Assembly (NCBI RefSeq): GCF_004348985.1
Contig: NZ_SMKW01000023.1
Coordinates: 1-64,000 of the forward strand
Origin: Saccharopolyspora elongata
GTDB taxonomy: Bacteria > Actinomycetota > Actinomycetes > Mycobacteriales > Pseudonocardiaceae
Direction: 5' to 3'
Length of the DNA stretch: 64,000 nt
The position numbers were made by a program, and so were the translations under genes. Each line of letters opens with the position of its first letter. Within the stretch, counting starts at the first letter, position 1. The notes beneath the pieces are model-generated. The model saw only the letters and a list, made by a program, of their open reading frames with translations. It was not told the origin of the DNA and ran no database searches. Shown piece after piece: positions 37,307 to 45,004 of the stretch.

Positions 37307-37350
37307 TCGTGAGTGCTTTGTGTCGCTGTAGCGGCACAAAGCACTCACGA
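37307..37350. terminator. Perfect hairpin of the TCGTGAGTG family
   Basis: TCGTGAGTGCTTTGTG (37307-37322) and CACAAAGCACTCACGA (37335-37350) pair perfectly for 16 bp. The loop adds CGCT-GT-AGCG, extending the stem to about 20 bp. It starts 10 bases after the LysR stop, and 20 bases separate it from the RBS of the next gene. Confidence 0.8.
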
Positions 37351-37379
37351 CCCCCGCTCACTTGCAACACGGAGGATCA

Positions 37380-39563
37380 ATGAGCGACAAGACCGAGCCC
37401 GTTGACGAGTTCTTCCGGGCCGCCGTGGCCGGTTGGTCCGCACGGCCGTCGACCGGGTCGGGGCCGGGCGACGAGTTGCTGGCGCTGTTCGACTCGCAGG
37501 CCGGCAGCCGGCACCTGGACTTCCAGGCGCGGCAACTGGGCTCGCAGGGCAAGGGCTTCTACAGCATCGGCTCGTCCGGGCACGAGTCCAACGCCGCGGT
37601 CGCCGCCGCGCTGCGGCCGACCGATCCGGCGCTGCTGCACTACCGCTCCGGTGGCTTCTACGTCCACCGCGGCCGGCAGGTGCCGGGGCAGCAACCGCTG
37701 CGCGACGTGCTGCTGGGCATCGTCGCCTCGGCCGACGAACCGATCTCCGGCGGGCGGCACAAGGTGTTCGGCAACGCCGAGCTGTCCGTCATCCCGCAGA
37801 CCTCGACCATCGCCTCGCACCTGCCCCGCGCGGTCGGCCTGGCGTTCTCCCTGGGACGGGCGGCGAAACTGGACGTCCCGACCGCGTGGCCGGCGGATTC
37901 GGTGGTGGTGTGCAGCTTCGGCGACGCCTCGGCGAACCACTCGACCGCGACCGGCGCGATCAACTCGGCGCTGCACTGCGCCTTCCAGGGCCTTCCGATG
38001 CCGCTGCTGCTGGTGTGCGAGGACAACGGCATCGGGATCAGCGTGCGCACTCCGCAGGGCTGGATCGAGTCCACCTATGGCAACCGCGCCGGCCTGCGGT
38101 ACTTCACGGTCGACGGCGCCGACCCGGTGCAGTGCCTGGCGGTCGCGCGGGAGGCCGCCGACTGGGTTCGCGAGCACCGCGCCCCGGCGTTCCTGCACCT
38201 GCGGACGGTGCGGTTGATGGGTCACGCCGGGTCCGACGTGGAGTCCGGATACCGATCGCGCACCGAGATCACCACCGACTACCAGCGCGACCCGCTGCTC
38301 TGCACGGCGAAAGCACTGGTGGACAACGGGATCCTGGAGCCAGGCGAGGTGCTCGCGCGTTACGAGGACAAACGGGCCGAGGTCGCGCGCATCGCGGAGG
38401 ATGCGCTCGGCCGCCGCAAGCTGGACAGCGCCGCCGAGGTGATGGCGTCGATCTACCAGGACCGGCCCGACGCCGTTGCGCGCCGGGCGGGCGAGGTCCC
38501 GCCGCGACGCGCGGAGGTCTTCGCCGATCAGCTGCCCGAAGCCGAGGGGCCGCTGACCCTGGCGCAGGCGATCAACCGGTCGCTGACCGAGGAGCTGGGC
38601 CGCGACCCGGGCGTCGTGGTCTTCGGCGAGGACGTCGCGCGCAAGGGCGGCGTGTACGGGGTGACGCGCGGGCTGCGCAAGAAGTTCGGCGGCACCAAGG
38701 TGTTCGACACACTGCTGGACGAGCAGAGCATCCTGGGCACCGCGCTCGGTGCGGGGCTCGCCGGGCTGCTGCCGATCCCCGAGATCCAGTACCTCGCGTA
38801 CGTGCACAACGCGGCTGACCAGTTGCGCGGTGAGGGCAGCACGCTGAGCTTCTTCTCCAACGGCCAGTACCGGAATCCGATGGTCGTGCGCATCGCCGGT
38901 TACGGTTACCAGAAGGGGTTCGGCGGCCACTTCCACAACGACGACAGCGTCGCCGCGCTGCGCGACCTGCCGGGCGTCGTGGTCGCCTCGCCGTCGCGGC
39001 CCGACGATGCCGCCGCGATGCTGCGCACCTGCGTCGCCGCCGCGCACGAGGACGGCCGGGTGTGCGTGTTCCTGGAGCCCATCGCGCTCTACCACACGCG
39101 CGACCTGCACGAACCCGGCGACGGCGAGTGGCTGGCGCGGTATCCCGCGCCCGGTGAGCACCACGTGCCGATCGGGCGGGCCCGCGAGTACGGCGACGGC
39201 GACGACCTGACGCTGGTCAGCTTCGGCAACGGCGTGCCGATGAGCCTGCGGGTCGCGAAGCGGTTGCGGGAGCGCGGCCTCGGGGCACGAGTGCTGGACC
39301 TGCGCTGGCTGGCGCCGCTGCCGGTCGAGGACCTGCTGGCCGCGGCGCGCGCGACCGGCCGGGTGCTGGTGGTGGACGAAACCCGCCGCAGCGGCGGCGT
39401 TTCCGAGCCGGTGGTGACGGCGCTCGTCGACGGCGGCTTCGCCGGGCCGATCGCCCGGGTCACCAGCGAGGACAGCTTCATCCCGCTCGGCGCGGCGGCC
39501 TACCACGTCCTGCTCGACGAGGACACCACCGAAACGGCGGCCCTGGAACTCGCGAAGCGCTGA
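37380..39563 (+). CDS. 2-oxoacid dehydrogenase E1, alpha and beta subunits fused
   Basis: The 727-aa thiamine-diphosphate enzyme joins E1-alpha and E1-beta in one chain. Residues about 1-375 are alpha, with the TPP motif from CSFGDAS about residue 180 to CEDNG about 216 (GDG is replaced by GDA). Residues about 395-727 are beta, from TLAQAINRSLTEEL through GEDVARKGGVYG, EIQYLAYVHNAADQLRGEG and RVLVVDETRRSGG. It starts at ATG 37380 with GGAGG five bases away. It decarboxylates a 2-oxo acid and passes the acyl group to a lipoyl E2. No E2 or E3 gene is in the window. Branched-chain 2-oxo acids are the most likely substrates given the upstream dehydrogenase. Confidence 0.88.
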   Translation: MSDKTEPVDEFFRAAVAGWSARPSTGSGPGDELLALFDSQAGSRHLDFQARQLGSQGKGFYSIGSSGHESNAAVAAALRPTDPALLHYRSGGFYVHRGRQVPGQQPLRDVLLGIVASADEPISGGRHKVFGNAELSVIPQTSTIASHLPRAVGLAFSLGRAAKLDVPTAWPADSVVVCSFGDASANHSTATGAINSALHCAFQGLPMPLLLVCEDNGIGISVRTPQGWIESTYGNRAGLRYFTVDGADPVQCLAVAREAADWVREHRAPAFLHLRTVRLMGHAGSDVESGYRSRTEITTDYQRDPLLCTAKALVDNGILEPGEVLARYEDKRAEVARIAEDALGRRKLDSAAEVMASIYQDRPDAVARRAGEVPPRRAEVFADQLPEAEGPLTLAQAINRSLTEELGRDPGVVVFGEDVARKGGVYGVTRGLRKKFGGTKVFDTLLDEQSILGTALGAGLAGLLPIPEIQYLAYVHNAADQLRGEGSTLSFFSNGQYRNPMVVRIAGYGYQKGFGGHFHNDDSVAALRDLPGVVVASPSRPDDAAAMLRTCVAAAHEDGRVCVFLEPIALYHTRDLHEPGDGEWLARYPAPGEHHVPIGRAREYGDGDDLTLVSFGNGVPMSLRVAKRLRERGLGARVLDLRWLAPLPVEDLLAAARATGRVLVVDETRRSGGVSEPVVTALVDGGFAGPIARVTSEDSFIPLGAAAYHVLLDEDTTETAALELAKR

Positions 39564-39633
39564 CGGCGCTCCGCCGCTCACGGGCCATGGGTGCATTGAC
39601 GGCGACAAGGCTGCTCGGGAACTTGCTCTGCAC

Positions 39634-39694
39634 GCCGTTTTCGCGCGAAAACGGCATTCGCCACGCCTGCGAACGCCGTTTTCGCGCGAAAACG
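39634..39694. repeat. Two GTTTTCGCGCGAAAAC palindromes with GCCACGCCTGC spacer
   Basis: GCCGTTTTCGCGCGAAAACG plus GC (39634-39655) is a perfect 22-bp palindrome. A second (39677-39694) shares the 18-bp core. The spacer ATTCGCCACGCCTGCGAA resembles that of the 10.2-kb pair. It lies between the E1 stop and the convergent GlcD-type oxidase stop, in a 241-bp gap with no other feature. Confidence 0.75.
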
Positions 39695-39804
39695 CCGCTT
39701 CCCAGGGCCGAGGCGAGGCACCGATTCGCGCAGCCTCCAAGCGCGGCTTTCCCGCAGCAATTGGGAAACGGGCCTCACCCGGGTGGTCCCCGACGTGCGG
39801 GATC

Positions 39805-41148
39805 TCAGCTGTCCGGGTCGCCGAAGACCTTGCCTGGGTTGAAGATCCCGGCCGGGTCGAGGGCGTTCTTGACCGCGTGGTGCATCCCGATCACCGCCGG
39901 GCTGAGCTCCGCGTGCAGGCCCTTGCGCTTGAGCAGGCCCACGCCGTGCTCGCCGGTCACCGTGCCGCCCATCGCGATGGCGTCGGCGACGATGTCGTCG
40001 AAGGCCCGCTGCGCGCGCAGCCGCGACGCGTCGTCACCGGGCGGCGTGATGATCAGCGGGTGCAGGTTGCCGTCGCCGGCGTGCGCGATGTTGGCGATCT
40101 GCGTGTCGTGCCGCTGCGCCGCCGCCTCGATGCGGCCCAGCATCTCCGGCACCTTCGCCCGCGGCACGCAGACGTCCTCGGTCAGCACCGGGCCAAGCCG
40201 CTCCAGCGCCGGATACGCCAGCCGGCGCGCGGCGAACAACGCGTCCGCCTCGTGCTCGTCGGTGGAACGGGCACTCCAGGTCGCGCCGGCCTCGTCGAAG
40301 CAGCGCAGCAGCCCGTCGACCTCCTGCTCCCCCGCCGCGCCCGGCGTGTCGGAACGGCCGAGCAGCAGCACGTTCGCCTCGGCGCTGAGGCCCATGTTCT
40401 TCCACTCGTCGACGGCCTTCAGGCAGTGCTGGTCGAGCAGCTCCAGCGCCGACGGCACGATCCCGGCCGCGGCGACCGCGGCCACCGCTTCGCCCGCCGC
40501 CACGAGGGAATCGAAGTACCCGACGACGGTGCGCTCGGGGGCTCGCAGGCCGGGCAGCAGCTTGACGGTGATCTCGGTGATCACGCCGAGCGTGCCTTCC
40601 GAGCCGACGAACAGCCCGCACAGGTCGTAGCCGGCGACGCCCTTGGCGGTGCGCCGCCCCAGCCGCACCACCTCGCCGTTGCCGACGACGGCTTCCAGGC
40701 CCAGCACGTAGTCGCGGGTCACGCCGTACTTCACGCAGCACACACCGCCCGCGTTGGTGGCGACGTTGCCGCCGATGGTCGACCACGGCGAGCTGGCCGG
40801 GTCCGGCGGGTACCAGGCGCCCTGCTCGCGGCAGGCGGCGCGCAGATCGTCGTTGACCACGCCGGGCTGCACCACGGCGAGCTGCTCGCGCGGGTTGATC
40901 TCCAGGATCTCGTTCATGCCCTCGAAGGAGATCAGCACGCAGCCGTCGATGGCGTTCGCGCCGCCCGACAGGCCGGTCCCGGCGCCTCGTGGCACCACCG
41001 GAACGCCCAGCTCGGCGCAGATCCGCACCGCGGCGACGACGTCATCGGTGCTGGTCGCGCGCACCACCGCCAGCGGTTCGCCGTGCGGGGCCCACTCGGC
41101 CTCGTCGTGGGCGAAGCGGGCGACGGAATCGGGGTCGGTCAGCAGCAC
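39805..41148 (-). CDS. FAD-linked oxidase, GlcD type, with apparent N-terminal frameshift
   Basis: From GTG 41148 the frame gives 447 aa with the full FAD domain (PRGAGTGLSGGANAIDGC, STIGGNVATNAGGVCCVKYG) and cap (AHAGDGNLHPLIIT, TVTGEHGVGLLKRKGL). GTG 41148 has no RBS. Upstream, ATG 41204 has GGAGG at five bases and encodes MSGTAEKALAALRA, the expected N-terminus, but that frame reaches a stop shortly after. The two frames join smoothly to ALRA-GLREPVLLTD if one G is restored near 41161-41164. Either a real 1-nt deletion or a sequencing error is likely. It is a paralogue of the 10.3-kb gene, probably a D-2-hydroxyacid dehydrogenase. Confidence 0.82.
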   Translation of the reverse strand: MLLTDPDSVARFAHDEAEWAPHGEPLAVVRATSTDDVVAAVRICAELGVPVVPRGAGTGLSGGANAIDGCVLISFEGMNEILEINPREQLAVVQPGVVNDDLRAACREQGAWYPPDPASSPWSTIGGNVATNAGGVCCVKYGVTRDYVLGLEAVVGNGEVVRLGRRTAKGVAGYDLCGLFVGSEGTLGVITEITVKLLPGLRAPERTVVGYFDSLVAAGEAVAAVAAAGIVPSALELLDQHCLKAVDEWKNMGLSAEANVLLLGRSDTPGAAGEQEVDGLLRCFDEAGATWSARSTDEHEADALFAARRLAYPALERLGPVLTEDVCVPRAKVPEMLGRIEAAAQRHDTQIANIAHAGDGNLHPLIITPPGDDASRLRAQRAFDDIVADAIAMGGTVTGEHGVGLLKRKGLHAELSPAVIGMHHAVKNALDPAGIFNPGKVFGDPDS

Positions 41149-41271
41149 CGGCTCGCGCAGTCCGCGCGCAGCGCCGCGAGCGCCTTCTCCGCCGTGCCTG
41201 ACATGCCGTCCTCCGTCCGCCGCGATACTTACTCACGTTAACCAACGCGGGCATCAACCCCCGCAGTGAGG

Positions 41272-42072
41272 TCAGCGCGCCAGGGCGTCCAGGGTGAACT
41301 TCTCGGGGAAGGGCGAGCGCTCCACCGCCTGCTCCGCGGTGAGCTCCCCCGCCCCCACCGCCCGGCACAGCTCGGCCACGGTCGCCAGCTCGGCGCGCTG
41401 GTGCCGCACGAACTCCCGGTCCACCGGCTCGCCGTGCCCGGGCAGCACCACCGGCGCGTCCAGCGCGAGGATGCCGTCCAGCGCGGCGGGCCACCCCTGC
41501 GGATACGCGTCACCGAACTGCGGCGGCGCACCCTGCTCGACCAGATCGCCGGCGAACACGACACCCGCATCCGGCACGTGCACGACCAGGTCGTGGTCGG
41601 AGTGTGCCGGTCCGAAGTGGAGCAGCGCCACGTCGCGCCCGCCGAGGTCGAGCACCTGCCGGTCGCCGACCAGGTTGTCGGGCAACGCGATCCGGACCGC
41701 CTCGATGCGATCGGCGACCTCGTGCTCGCCCCGCTCCCGGTAGTGCCGAGCCCACTTCTCGCGCTGATCCGCCCCCGTGGCCACGAGCTGGGCGCGGCAC
41801 CGGTCGTGCGCCCATACCTGGCACGGCAGGAACGCCTCGGTGCCGAAGCTGTGGTCGAAGTGCGCGTGGGTCAGGACCACCGACCAGGGCAGCGGCGTGA
41901 CCTCGCGGACCGCCGCGGCGAGCTCGGCACCCTGCCCGGCATCGCCGCCGGTATCGATGACGAGACAGCGCTCACCGCCCACGACGAGGCCGACCGAGAG
42001 GTCCAGCTCCTCGTAGCGACGAACCAGCACGCCATCGGCGACGTCGATCCAGCGTCCCAACTTCCCACTCAC
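41272..42072 (-). CDS. Metallo-beta-lactamase-fold hydrolase
   Basis: The 266-aa protein has the zinc motif THAHFDHS about residue 67 (HxHxDH), then HFGPAHSDHDLVVHVPDAGVVFAGDLVEQG with the second His and Asp, and VLPGHGEPVD with the last His. It belongs to the broad MBL hydrolase group with glyoxalase II and quorum-quenching lactonases; nothing specifies the substrate. GTG 42072 is used, with GGTGAG six bases upstream. Upstream lies the AATTTTGCCTAAAATT tandem array, so its promoter is probably within or beyond that array. Confidence 0.85.
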   Translation of the reverse strand: MSGKLGRWIDVADGVLVRRYEELDLSVGLVVGGERCLVIDTGGDAGQGAELAAAVREVTPLPWSVVLTHAHFDHSFGTEAFLPCQVWAHDRCRAQLVATGADQREKWARHYRERGEHEVADRIEAVRIALPDNLVGDRQVLDLGGRDVALLHFGPAHSDHDLVVHVPDAGVVFAGDLVEQGAPPQFGDAYPQGWPAALDGILALDAPVVLPGHGEPVDREFVRHQRAELATVAELCRAVGAGELTAEQAVERSPFPEKFTLDALAR

Positions 42073-42240
42073 CTCGAACTCACCACGATCCCCGACGACA
42101 AGCCGCCCCTGCCCAGATGACGGAGCGTCTCCGCCGCCCCGGAGGACAGGTCTTCCGCCGCGATTCTCCCTTCCGCCCGACCGATGCGCCCCAACGCCGC
42201 CCAAAACCGCCCCGATGACGCCCAAGCACCCGAGGGAACG

Positions 42241-42433
42241 CCCAATTTTGCCTAAAATTGGAACACTCAGAGCCCCCACGCCCCGCAGAGGAGAGCTCCC
42301 AATTTTGCCTAAAATTGGGCACATCAGAGCCCGCGCTCCCGCAGAGGAGGACTCCCAATTTTGCCTAAAATTGGGATTTTCCGAGGCGGGCGTAGTTCGG
42401 TGTGTGTGGTGGTTCCGATTTTGCCTGAAATCG
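42241..42433. repeat. Tandem array of AATTTTGCCTAAAATT palindromes
   Basis: CCCAATTTTGCCTAAAATTG plus G occurs at 42241-42261, 42298-42319 and 42354-42375, and a decayed copy (CCGATTTTGCCTGAAATCG) lies at 42414-42433. The spacing is 56-60 bp. The intervening segments are also related (TCAGAGCCC..., CCGCAGAGGAG), so the unit is a roughly 57-bp tandem duplication rather than CRISPR repeats with unique spacers. The AT-rich palindromes stand out in this GC-rich genome. It lies between the MBL hydrolase start and the PI-PLC stop. Confidence 0.85.
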
Positions 42434-42449
42434 CGAACTTCCGGGCCGG

Positions 42450-43430
42450 TCAGCGGTTGGCCGCGATGATGGCGTTCACCAGGTCCGCTCCCGGGAAGTC
42501 CATCATGACCACCCCGGTCCTCGGCAGGTCGTTGCCGTTGAGGTGCTCCAGGGCGTAGTCGTTGACTCCGCGGAAGCCGGACGCGCCGCAGGCGACCGCG
42601 TCCGGGAACGCCGCCGGGCTGGAACCGCTGGAGAAGTTCAGGAACATCCGGCCGGCGTCGGCGGCCGCCGTCTTGTCCAGGTGGTCGCGGACCTTGAACC
42701 ACTTGTCGTCGATGTCGAACAGCGTCGGCACGTCGTAGGCGTCCTGGACGTACTCGCCCCAGGTGTCGTTGTTGAACTGGCCGAGCCCGCGCCCCTCGTA
42801 GAGCCCGCCACCCGCGCCCTGCAGGGTGGCCAGCACGATCTTGCCGCGCGCCTGCCCCAGAGTCGGCACGTCACCGCCCGCCGGGTCGAGCAGGTACCCG
42901 CCGTTGGGATCGTTGTCCCGGTACCAGTCGAGGATCTGCGCGGTGTCGAGCTGGCTGTTCTCGTCGGTGCACGAGGTCATCTCGCCGGTGCACTCGGCCT
43001 TCAGCCGCATGAGCACCGCTTCGCCGGGGTGCGCGGCCAGGAACTCGCCCGCCTCGCGCAGCACGTCGGAGAAGTTGGCGTTCTGGTAGAACGGCCCGTG
43101 GTGCAGGGTGAAAAGGTCGTCGTAGCGCCGCACCCGGATGTCGATGGCCCGGATGCCCGACTGCAGCTGCACGCCCAGCGTTTCCGCGCTGTCGCCGTGG
43201 TTCTCCTGCGTCTGCGTCAAGGAACCGCCGTGCAGCGACAGGGTTTGGTGGGTGCCCGGGATCGACAGCTTCGCGAGGCTGGCGTCGTCCGGTAGGCCCG
43301 CCATCCAGTCCGAGTTCGAGGTCTCCGTGATGCTCTGGCAGTACGGTGCAGCGGCCGCGGTCGCCGGTAGGACCGCGACGGCCAGCGCCATCGTGAGAAC
43401 CGCTGCCGCACGAGCCGATCTTCCGGGCAT
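42450..43430 (-). CDS. Secreted phosphatidylinositol-specific phospholipase C
   Basis: The 326-aa protein has a classical signal peptide (MPGRSARAAAVLTMALAVAVLP, then ATAAAA cleavage region). It has the PLC X-box, with one catalytic His in KLSIPGTHQTLSLHG about residue 56 and the other in RYDDLFTLHHGPFYQN about 107, plus the DIRVRRY strand. It would cleave phosphatidylinositol outside the cell by the metal-independent two-histidine mechanism. ATG 43430 is chosen because it begins a normal signal peptide; ATG 43487 would add 19 basic residues. It is next to a carboxylesterase and a WS/DGAT gene, a lipid-related neighbourhood. Confidence 0.9.
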   Translation of the reverse strand: MPGRSARAAAVLTMALAVAVLPATAAAAPYCQSITETSNSDWMAGLPDDASLAKLSIPGTHQTLSLHGGSLTQTQENHGDSAETLGVQLQSGIRAIDIRVRRYDDLFTLHHGPFYQNANFSDVLREAGEFLAAHPGEAVLMRLKAECTGEMTSCTDENSQLDTAQILDWYRDNDPNGGYLLDPAGGDVPTLGQARGKIVLATLQGAGGGLYEGRGLGQFNNDTWGEYVQDAYDVPTLFDIDDKWFKVRDHLDKTAAADAGRMFLNFSSGSSPAAFPDAVACGASGFRGVNDYALEHLNGNDLPRTGVVMMDFPGADLVNAIIAANR

Positions 43431-43502
43431 GCGCAAGAGAATCCCGTGCCTGCTGCGCCGTCGGCCGGAATGGCGGGAAGTCGCCATCCCGGCCGGCGGC
43501 GA

Positions 43503-44960
43503 TCACGCCGGGAAGCGGTGCCGCCAGATCTCGCGGGACGGCTTGATCGGGTCGGCCACCACCGTCGGCGGCACGTTCCAGATCCGGGCCGAGCGGTCCG
43601 CGGCGGTGTAGGCGGGCCAGCCCGGGTCGCCGGTGGTGGCGAAGGAGACCCACGCCCCGCGCAGCTCTCCGGAGAGGTCCTCGAAGTCCGGCGGAACCGT
43701 GCCCTCGAACCACACCGCGGTGAGCTCGCTTTCCGAGACGCCGAAGGTGAACGGCACGTCCAGCCCGTGGCAGGCACCGAGCGCACCGCCGAGCCCCGGG
43801 AGGGGCCAGGAGAACTCGTACAGGTAGCTCCGCCCGCCACCGGCGGCATGGCCCTCGGCGAGCCACGTCGACGGCATGCGGAACAGCTGGTCGCTGAGCA
43901 TCACGGTGTACAGTTCCGCGTCGTCGACGCCCGGGTACCCGGCGCGGTACTCGTCGACCACCGACGGCGCCAGCCGCAAGCCCTGCGCCATCGCGGCCGG
44001 GTCCTTGGCCTCCGCGGGGAGCCCGACCGTGAACATCTTGGTCTCGTCGGTGTTGTAGCCGCTGATCAGGTCCACGCCGCGGGCCGCACCGGAGCGCAGC
44101 GCCTCCCACGGCAGCTCCGACAGCACCTCCCCGTCCAGGACCACCGCGTACGCCGTGGAGTTCGTCCAGGCCGCGCGGTCGGCGTTCATCTCCTGCATCA
44201 CCGGGGACTGGGCCGCGTGGATCGCCTCCGACGGCACCGAGCCCAGCGCCTCGGCGGTGGCCGGCACGTCCAGCCGGCCGGCGATCAGCTCGCCGATCTT
44301 GCGGGCCTCGTCCTCGTCGGAGTAGAGGTTGCCCAGGCTCTGCGCGATGGCGCGGTGAAAGAGGCCCTGCCCGGCCGAACCGGCGATCAGCGCCGCCACC
44401 GAGGTCGCCCCGGCCGACTCGCCGAAGATCGTCACGTTGCCCGGATCGCCGCCGAACGCCGCGATGTTCTCCCGCACCCAGCGCAGTGCTGCGAGCTGGT
44501 CCAGGATGCCGCGGTTGGCGGGAGCATCAGCGACCCAGCCGAAGCCCTCGTAGCCCACGCGGTAGTTCACCGTCACCACGACCACGCCGTCGCTCGCCAG
44601 CCGCGCCGCGTCGTACGCCGGGCTGTCGGTCGCGCCGCCCAGGAACGCGCCGCCGTGGATCCAGACCATCACCGGCAACCCGCCGCCGAGGTCCGGGGTC
44701 CAGACGTTCAGGCTGAGGGAATCGGTGCGGTCGCCGGGATTCCACAGCAGTGGCACGCCCGGCATGATCGCGGGCTGCGGCACCGATGCGCTGAACGCCG
44801 AGGCGTCGCGCACGCCGCCCCAGCGCTCGGGCGCGACCGGGGCCTGGAACCGGCGCGGGCCGTCCAGCGGCGCCGCGTACGGGATTCCCTTGAACGCGCT
44901 GATCTCACCATTTACGGTGCCGCGCACCGCTCCGTGCTCGGTCCGCACCACAAGATCCAT
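43503..44960 (-). CDS. Type B carboxylesterase
   Basis: The 485-aa protein is an alpha/beta hydrolase of the carboxylesterase/para-nitrobenzyl esterase family. It has FKGIPYAAP near the N-terminus, the oxyanion-hole HGGAF about residue 102, the nucleophile elbow FGESAGATS about 178 and a late CHGLDVPFTFG carrying the catalytic His. No signal peptide is evident, so it is probably intracellular. ATG 44960 gives the typical MDLVVRTEHGAVRG start. Its stop is 72 bp from the PI-PLC start on the same strand; co-transcription is possible. Confidence 0.92.
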   Translation of the reverse strand: MDLVVRTEHGAVRGTVNGEISAFKGIPYAAPLDGPRRFQAPVAPERWGGVRDASAFSASVPQPAIMPGVPLLWNPGDRTDSLSLNVWTPDLGGGLPVMVWIHGGAFLGGATDSPAYDAARLASDGVVVVTVNYRVGYEGFGWVADAPANRGILDQLAALRWVRENIAAFGGDPGNVTIFGESAGATSVAALIAGSAGQGLFHRAIAQSLGNLYSDEDEARKIGELIAGRLDVPATAEALGSVPSEAIHAAQSPVMQEMNADRAAWTNSTAYAVVLDGEVLSELPWEALRSGAARGVDLISGYNTDETKMFTVGLPAEAKDPAAMAQGLRLAPSVVDEYRAGYPGVDDAELYTVMLSDQLFRMPSTWLAEGHAAGGGRSYLYEFSWPLPGLGGALGACHGLDVPFTFGVSESELTAVWFEGTVPPDFEDLSGELRGAWVSFATTGDPGWPAYTAADRSARIWNVPPTVVADPIKPSREIWRHRFPA

Positions 44961-45004
44961 ACCACCATATAACCAGGAAAACCGTGGCGGCGCGGGCGAA
45001 TCGG

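Noticed and set aside
42080-42358. Minus-strand ORF repeating NFRQNW
   Set aside because: The repeated peptide is just the translation of the AATTTTGCCTAAAATT palindrome array; no RBS or codon bias supports it.
42241-42433. CRISPR-like array (21-22-bp repeats at regular spacing)
   Set aside because: The spacers are related to each other, repeats are internally palindromic, only three to four copies exist and no cas genes are present. It is a tandem duplication.
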